Assembly (NCBI GenBank): GCA_025267735.1
Contig: CM046303.1
Coordinates: forward strand, 56,871,403-56,935,402
Reading direction: 5' to 3'
Length of the DNA stretch: 64,000 nucleotides
Source of the DNA: Mactra quadrangularis
Taxonomy: Eukaryota > Mollusca > Bivalvia > Venerida > Mactridae
The notes under the pieces were generated by a model. That model ran no database searches and was not told where the DNA came from. It was given only the letters and a program-made list of their open reading frames with translations. The position numbers and the translations under genes were made by a program. Of the stretch, positions 58,131 through 64,000 are shown piece by piece (the first letter of the stretch is position 1; the number at the start of each line of letters is the position of its first letter).

Positions 58131-59544
58131 AAAAGATAACATACAGTAACTGATTAATACTCAGGCAAATTTTATTTTATTGCTTCATAACAATTGACAT
58201 TTTCCACAGTCCACATTATAACTCTAGTTTAAATACTCAATATTTTTTTTTTCAATGTCATATTGTACCATAAAATAACCCTGCTGATTTAAATACTCAA
58301 TACATGTTTGATGAACAATCATGAACACCTATATCATGACCCTAAATAGTAAAATTCTCTTGATTGTTTAGATAAAAAATATTCTGTATTGTACAATTGT
58401 AATCATAAGCAACTGCGAAAACAAAAACTGTTGAACTATCACAAAGATTGACAGAATAAGTTGCGTACAGACCAAAACAGAACATTTCATCCCAGTTAAC
58501 TTGATGAAAACATCTTAACAAATGAATAATGAAAACAACATGACATTACAAATGGACTATAGAATGATCAATTTTACAGATTTCATATATAAGTCGAGGG
58601 TTGCCTGCAAGACTATAGTAACTCCTTCTGTAATGCAATGCACTTAATACAGTTATGCAGGCAACCCTCGAAGTGAGTTTTGTAAGTATAGCATTTAACC
58701 TTCAAATGTTTGTATCACAAACATATCTAATTAATGATAAACTGATGAAATAACTGACAGATAAATTAATTGTGGATAATGTCATTACTAAGCAGTGAAA
58801 TGGTATATGAAATACAGTTTATCAAATATAAAGAAAAAAGCAGAGTATGCTCATGCCTCATATGTTCAACAATAATTTATACATTCAACTTTTATTATCA
58901 CATTGCAGTGAAAAAATTTTACATGATTATAGTTATTCTGGTTACCAAGTGCTTTTTGGAAAACGAAAAAATGCTATCAGAAAATGGCAAAAAATTGATA
59001 CACCTACATTTTTTTAGAACAGGGGAATTTTTCTACAGACAAGGGGAAAAATATATACATTTTGGGAAGGCGAATGGGGCCGAATTTCGGCACCAAAATG
59101 GCTTGAAAAATACAATGCATTGATGTGCATACAGCAAGTGTAAGCCAAATTGATATAAGTAAACAAGAATTTACAATGTAAACCACTTTTTTCTCAAAAA
59201 GGGAGGGGTAATGAACATAATAATGGCTAAGTATGTAAATACAGACTATGATATTGCTACATATAATCATATACCTAAGCCGTGATGAACCTATGAACAT
59301 TGAATGTTGAAAAAACTGTCTTTAAATGAAGTTAAACACTTTTTTCAAATAAATAAATATATTCACATGTATCATATACTGATCAAGTTATAAAGCACAT
59401 ATTACTACCCAATTATACAAATAAAGCACAAATTTAGCAACATTAAATATTAATCCCCTAATTCCAATTAAATTCATAAACAAATCACGTTCATATCCCA
59501 AAATTGATACAACAATTCATTTTCTTTAATATGGAAGATATCTC
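58131..59544. other. Intergenic / DCTN4 3' region
   Basis: Contains a small hairpin at about 58588-58673 with 16-bp perfect arms 'TCGAGGGTTGCCTGCA' and inverse. The 117-residue plus frame 58770-59123 has no domain and an unusual composition, so I do not call it a gene. Part of this stretch is likely DCTN4 3' UTR on the minus strand, but its end is not determinable. Confidence 0.5.
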
Positions 59545-59612
59545 GATCACCACCACCATCATCATCATCATCACCACCTATGTCATTATCATCATCATCA
59601 CCATCACCATTA
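59545..59612. repeat. CAT/CAC microsatellite just past the DCTN4 stop
   Basis: ATC/ACC triplet runs starting five bases beyond the stop codon, so on the minus strand the DCTN4 3' UTR begins with GAT/GGT repeats. Confidence 0.8.
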
Positions 59613-59616
59613 CCAT

Positions 59617-59748
59617 TTATTTACTAGTGGTAACAGGTCCTAGATTCACAGTAACTCTATGTTCTAACCAGATTATTTCAGGTTCCTCATTCTCACTAGG
59701 TAATGTAGCAGCTGTTTTCACATAATCATGTTTTAACATAAAACATAC
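59617..59748 (-). CDS. DCTN4: Dynactin subunit 4 (p62), last coding exon
   Basis: 43 residues and TAA (59617-59619), after acceptor 'TTTCAG'. Contains 'VCFMLKHDYVKTAA', 'EEPEIIWLEHRVTVNLGP', matching the ending pattern of DCTN4 (a VCF.MKHD and EVIW...V..LGP-type ending in vertebrates, from general knowledge). DCTN4 is part of the pointed-end complex of dynactin, the activator of cytoplasmic dynein. Follows the 61940-62018 exon in phase 0. Confidence 0.85.
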   Translation of the reverse strand, partial: VCFMLKHDYVKTAATLPSENEEPEIIWLEHRVTVNLGPVTTSK

Positions 59749-61939
59749 CTGAAAGTATAATACAATAACACTTCATTTTATTATCAAAGAAATTATTACA
59801 TAGGTAATACTATTTCCAATTACAGACACTTATAAGACTCAAGTACTCTTTTTTGTAAGAACAATACACAACTGGAATACACCTAGTGATACACAAGTGA
59901 ACAGTACATGTTGGAAAGTTAGAAAAACTGTTTACTTACATGTATGCAACTTACTTTAGACTGTACACTACTCTACAGTCATGTAAAAGCCAGAAATGAT
60001 ACCGACAACACAGATACAGATTACAACTGCAGTATTCAATATCAGTATGTCACAATGTCACAAATAGACTAATTTTCACAAAGTAATTTAACAATAAGTT
60101 CTACAAAAGTTGACAACAAATGTCTATTCCTAGTTTTACACACTAAGTATATTCTAAGGCGTACACGAAGTTATCTTCTATACTTAAATTTAAAATCCTA
60201 TATTAATTCTTTTATATTTTTGTAAATACTATTTCTTAGTATTTATAAGAAAAGTATGTAAAGGGGTGGGGCCATTATAATTGACCAATGAAAAAGTTGT
60301 AAGGGCTTGAGGCCAATAAAAATAAGAAGCCAAAAATATAAGTAATACTTAAGGTAGAATACCCATAATAGCTGCTGTCAAACTTCGGGCGATGTCGGGT
60401 CATGTCGACAAATTACGTAAAAGGTTTTCGTCGGTGTCGTTATCAATCGATAAAGATCGGATATACATCTTTATTGTGTAAATGCCTAATTTTTTCAAAT
60501 ATTATTAATATTTTTCTTATATTACCTCAAAATATTATCAATTCTCCCAATTATTTGAGAAAATAGATAGAATTCGTGTAAAAAGTTTAAACCGGAAGTT
60601 TAAAAATCCAATTCAAACAATGGACGAAAAGATTCGTCCCCTAACTGATTCGTCCCCTAACAAATTCGTAATCAATAAGTTGTTGATGATTTAAGCAATT
60701 AGAACATAAAATACCATTATTTTATCTTTAAATGGTCAATAATGGCGTTTAAAAGTAAAATATACATTGTAAAGAAGTGTTTACTTCATATTATAATGGT
60801 CACTAAAGTTTTGACATTTTTTCAAAAGGGGGGTCGATGCATTAAAATGGCATTTTGTTTAGTTATCTGTGGTCAAAGTTTTTTTTCTTTGTTTTATTCA
60901 TTGCCATACGGTATAAGGTAAATTATTAAATGTGTAACTTGAAGTGCAGAAACTGTTTTCATAGTCAAAAGATAGGGATACAGACTTGTAGTTTTTAAAG
61001 CCGGTGAAAATCGTCACATTTTCTGTTGGGTCTCCCTATGATTAACTTGGTATATGTGTAAAAATACCAAGGTAAAGTTATTAAAGTTGATGTATTTGCA
61101 TTCATTAAAGTATTGTGAATTTTATTAAACAAAATTTATGAAAATAATTTGATTATTTAATTCATTTTTACATTTTAAAGACATATACCCCTTCAAATTT
61201 ATAGTGTGATTCTTACTCATAACTCAATTTTCAAAAAAATGTTATAAAAATTTTATTTGACGGTAAAAAGTTAAAATATTTTGCCAGTGAATCTAGGTTG
61301 TGATTCTTATTATATAGAAAGCAGCAAAAAGCTTATTCTTTGATATGTGTATTATGGGTATTCTACCTTAAGTAACAAATGACAGCTTTGAGAAATATTA
61401 AGATTCAAACATATGAACTGCATAATAAAACATAATAAAGAGTAGAGCAACTTAATCTGGGAAGCCAACAGATGTCGGTCAGGAAATTATCAAACATTTA
61501 CAAAGAAAGCTTGATTGACATAATCACTAATAATGGTATTGTTTAGAAAGGTGTAAAAAATAAATATTTTATAAACATAAGTGACTTTGGCTTCTAACAT
61601 ATGTTACAAACAATGGCTTGGGGATAAAACATTTTAATATTTACAAATCTAAACTTAATTTTACTTAAAATAATAATAGAAATAATATATATTACATTTC
61701 AATGAGTATAAGTCAGTCTACTCTGTGATAATTACATGAATTCCAGTATGCTTCTCCATAAACGAGTGATTTGCGGTTTGATTCGTGAATAGTTACACAA
61801 ATCAGCAGTGACAGTGGCAGATTTTATATTTTGCTACTAAAGTACATAACTGATAATTGAGTCCAGTAAAATTTACCATATCACAGGACCAAATGTTCTG
61901 TACAAGGAAAGTTTTAAATGAAGATTATAGCTAACTTAC
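59749..61939 (-). other. DCTN4 intron containing a TTAA element
   Basis: GTAAGT donor and TTTCAG acceptor. Includes the element at 60353-61367. Nothing coding. Confidence 0.8.
60353..61367. mobile_element. 1.0 kb TTAA-flanked MITE in DCTN4 intron
   Basis: TTAA at 60349-60352 and 61368-61371. Terminal repeats 'GGTAGAATACCCATAATA' and exact inverse. Resembles the LINE-nested element (GGTGGTATGG...) only at its first few bases. No coding frame. Confidence 0.85.
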
Positions 61940-62018
61940 CTTCACATCACCTTCTTGTACCTGTGGTGTCACTTTAAATATTATACCAAGTTTATTTGCT
62001 TTACGAAATGATACAACA
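61940..62018 (-). CDS. DCTN4: Dynactin subunit 4 (p62), internal exon
   Basis: 79 bp. The first base completes a split Ser codon (AG|T), then 'VVSFRKANKLGIIFKVTPQ' and 'VQEGDVK'. Donor AAG|GTAAGT. The 'HRKANK....KVTP' pattern is characteristic of the DCTN4 C-terminal region. Confidence 0.88.
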
Positions 62019-62340
62019 CTGAAAATAGAGATAAAGCATTAAAAAGACAATAATTTAAAAAAAATTTTGATACTAACTATTTAGCATTAGACTTTGGCAG
62101 TTTCCTTGCTCTAACTAAACAACGGGTACTTAAGTTAATACATCACAAGTTTAAAAGGTGAAAGTTGCTTAAAACATATATTTATACCTATCAAGAATGT
62201 GATAAAAAAGATTAGCAATTTCAAACATGCATTTCAGAGTTTTTAATCCTTAATAATATTTATTAATCAAATTGTTCTTTATGTAATTTAGCAAGATTTA
62301 TTCAACATTTCTGCAATAATGTATAATATTAATTTAAAGG
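62019..62340 (-). other. DCTN4 intron, nothing else seen
   Basis: AT-rich intron sequence. The intron continues to 62998 and includes the SINE below. Confidence 0.7.
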
Positions 62341-62645
62341 CCCACCGTGCTAGCTCATTAGGTAGCCCAAAAGGCTAATCAAAGGGTCAGGGATTCTATT
62401 CCCAGGTGGGACATGCTTTCATAGTGCTTGGTCAAAAAATAATTTTTATTGCCACTTTCCCTCCTACCACTGATTCTAAATTATGTACGCCAGTTGTCAG
62501 TCACTGACAGAAGTATACATGAGCTTAGTAACTGATAAACAGCTTAATCCAGATATTGATATCTTTCCAGGGACAGTGAGTAGGCTGACTGACCGCTGTG
62601 ATATAATCAATACATTGTGTTGCTATGGTGTAACATGACAACAAC
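62341..62645 (+). mobile_element. Third-family tRNA-derived SINE in DCTN4 intron
   Basis: Head 'GGCCCACCGTGCTAGCTCAT' with degraded B box 'GGGATTCTATTCCC', then a body with 'CCTCCTACCACTGATTCTAA' and 'CAGTTGTCAGTCACTGACAG', ending 'ACATTGTGTTGCTATGG'. Followed directly by another repeat. Confidence 0.7.
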
Positions 62646-62948
62646 AAGAGCACCGCTAGGGGGAGCATTATATGCCCGAAAGTGTTGTTTTTTAGTTAAG
62701 ATGAAGCATTTGTAAGACATGAGGATATTTCATATGAATATCATATTATGAATAATTGTGACCTTGACCTTTGACCTTGTGACCCCAAAATCAATAGGGG
62801 CCTTCTACCCGATATGGACAATCATCGTATGAAGTTTGAATATTGTGGGCCAAATGGAACTTAAGTTATGCTCCGGAAACCAAATTGCTAACAGACGGAC
62901 GGATGGATGGACAAACACCAGAAGGTATAAATTCTTTCGGGCATATAA
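62646..62948. mobile_element. Repeat flanked by a ~33-bp direct repeat, with TGACCT motifs
   Basis: Starts 'CAAGAGCACCGCTAGGGGGA' and ends 'TTTCGGGCATATAAC'. Contains 'TGACCTTGACCTTTGACC' near 62759-62776 and 'GACGGACGGATGGATGGAC' near 62895. The last part of the SINE ('TGTGTTGCTATGGTG..ACATGACAACAA') recurs after it (about 62950-62982). That is a long duplication, or a SINE end carried by the repeat itself. Confidence 0.6.
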
Positions 62949-62998
62949 CAATGTGTTGCTATGGTGTTACATGACAACAAAAAGTAATATATATTTAC

Positions 62999-63096
62999 CT
63001 AGAATCATCTTTAAAATCTTGTTGTGCAGGCATATCAGCATACATTGCTGGTACATCACGATGTGCTAATATCAATTCTTTCTTAGGTAACTCAAT
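62999..63096 (-). CDS. DCTN4: Dynactin subunit 4 (p62), internal exon
   Basis: 98 bp, 32 residues plus AG of a Ser codon: 'IELPKKELILAHRDVPAMY', 'ADMPAQQDFKDDS'. Acceptor 'TTTACAG', donor AG|GTAAAT. 'KKEL.LA.RD.P' followed by an acidic stretch fits the DCTN4 C-terminal half. Confidence 0.88.
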
Positions 63097-63673
63097 CTGT
63101 AAATAATATGAAAAAGTATGATTGACTCAATTGTCTATATTAGTGTCTATAAAATTCATAAGAATAAACTGAGATCAAACCTATGACTATTCTAGTCATA
63201 AGTTGTCACTCTACCACACCTCCATTAATAATTGCATCTCTTCCAATATATGCACTAACTCTTAATGGTCAAAAATATATTAAAAATTCATGGGCTGTCC
63301 TTACTCTTTGACTTCCCCCAAATTCCCCATCACATCTAGCAATGTAAACAAGGGAGTACTAGCACCTCATTATGATACTTCTGCTATATAAGGATATTAG
63401 GAATCATCATTTAATGGTATAATAGTGCAAATTGACTCAACGAAGATTTTACTGTAATATGCTTCATATCAACACAATGAATAAATGATTCAACATTCAA
63501 CATGTGTAAATGATATTTAAATTCTCTGAGGTCAATTTGCATAGGCTATATAATAAATAATTAAGTGATGCTTTTACTGTTGAAAATTCAATCTATATAA
63601 GATGATATTTTTGGTAAAAAATCTAAATTAAAACATTTGGTTTAGTTGAGGAGAGAAACTTCAAATAATTCTG

Positions 63674-63708
<35 letters not shown>

Positions 63709-63900
63709 TACTCAATATGTGGTAAAAGGTGAAACATGATTATTAGCATTATGAAATTAAATGTAACAATTCATGCACTTAAATTTTAATTCCATATGAA
63801 CCAAGGGAGATAATTCATAATTTGCCAGTATCCACATTGTTCTGTTTTGAGAGGTTCTAAGAGACAGCACATACATGTAGTAAAAGTAAAGAAAGCTTAC
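63097..63900 (-). other. DCTN4 intron
   Basis: Bounded by GTAAGC (63900 downward) and CAG (63097-63099). Contains a (TA)n microsatellite at about 63679-63706. No other feature. Confidence 0.8.
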
Positions 63901-64000
63901 CTTAGCTGTGACCTTCTCTCCTTCATTGCCTTCAGCTTGTACAAACTGTATTTTAGTATTGGTATTAACAGGGTTCGAAAATGTCAGTACAATCTTTGTA
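63901..64000 (-). CDS. DCTN4: Dynactin subunit 4 (p62), exon cut by window edge
   Basis: 33 residues visible: 'TKIVLTFSNPVNTNTKIQF', 'VQAEGNEGEKVTAK', ending AAG|GTAAGC in phase 0. 'L.F.NP....K..F' is a beta-strand-rich segment of p62. The N-terminal cysteine-rich part of the protein lies outside the window to the right. Confidence 0.85.

Noticed and set aside
58770..59123. 117-residue frame as a hypothetical protein
   Set aside because: No splice context, domain or convincing composition. The start is not distinctive, and the region is probably DCTN4 3' flank.

Overview
The window reads as an animal nuclear genome, most likely a mollusc and probably a bivalve. It is AT-rich and intron-rich, its genes have GT-AG introns, and it is crowded with tRNA-derived SINEs, an I/Nimb-type LINE and many miniature inverted-repeat elements. 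The phylum call is inference from the repeat types, not proof. No bacterial genes, operons, CRISPR arrays or viral genes were seen.

Three protein-coding genes are present, all on the minus strand. Two are tandem paralogues of a type II membrane glycosyltransferase of the GT32 (DXD) kind. Each has two coding exons: paralogue A is 52617-53068 plus 39510-40113 (351 aa), and paralogue B is 29086-29549 plus 9795-10398 (355 aa). At the right edge lie the last four coding exons of DCTN4, the dynactin p62 subunit (59617-59748, 61940-62018, 62999-63096, 63901 to beyond the window), spliced in frame.

Layout: 1-8355 is intergenic with decayed transposons and hairpins. 8356-33585 is duplication unit B and 35105-56079 is unit A, with a 1.5 kb spacer between them. 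56080-59616 is a repeat-rich intergenic stretch, and 59617-64000 is the 3' part of DCTN4. Each unit holds, in gene order, exon 1, a long intron with a dead partial copy of exon 1, exon 2, and a 31-bp minisatellite about 135 bp past the stop codon.

Because the units are paralogous, each serves as an empty-site control for the other. This dates at least eight insertions to after the duplication. B alone has a 12.2 kb TTAA-flanked insertion holding four nested layers, including a nearly full-length LINE with 14-bp target duplications and a 3.1 kb inverted-repeat element inside that LINE's reverse transcriptase. A alone has an 8.7 kb foldback element: an almost complete palindrome with 8-bp target duplications, whose arms are made of about 402-bp satellite units, and which sits inside a SINE inside the intron. 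That foldback element is the most unusual object in the window. All positions and similarities were read by eye, without alignment software or database search.
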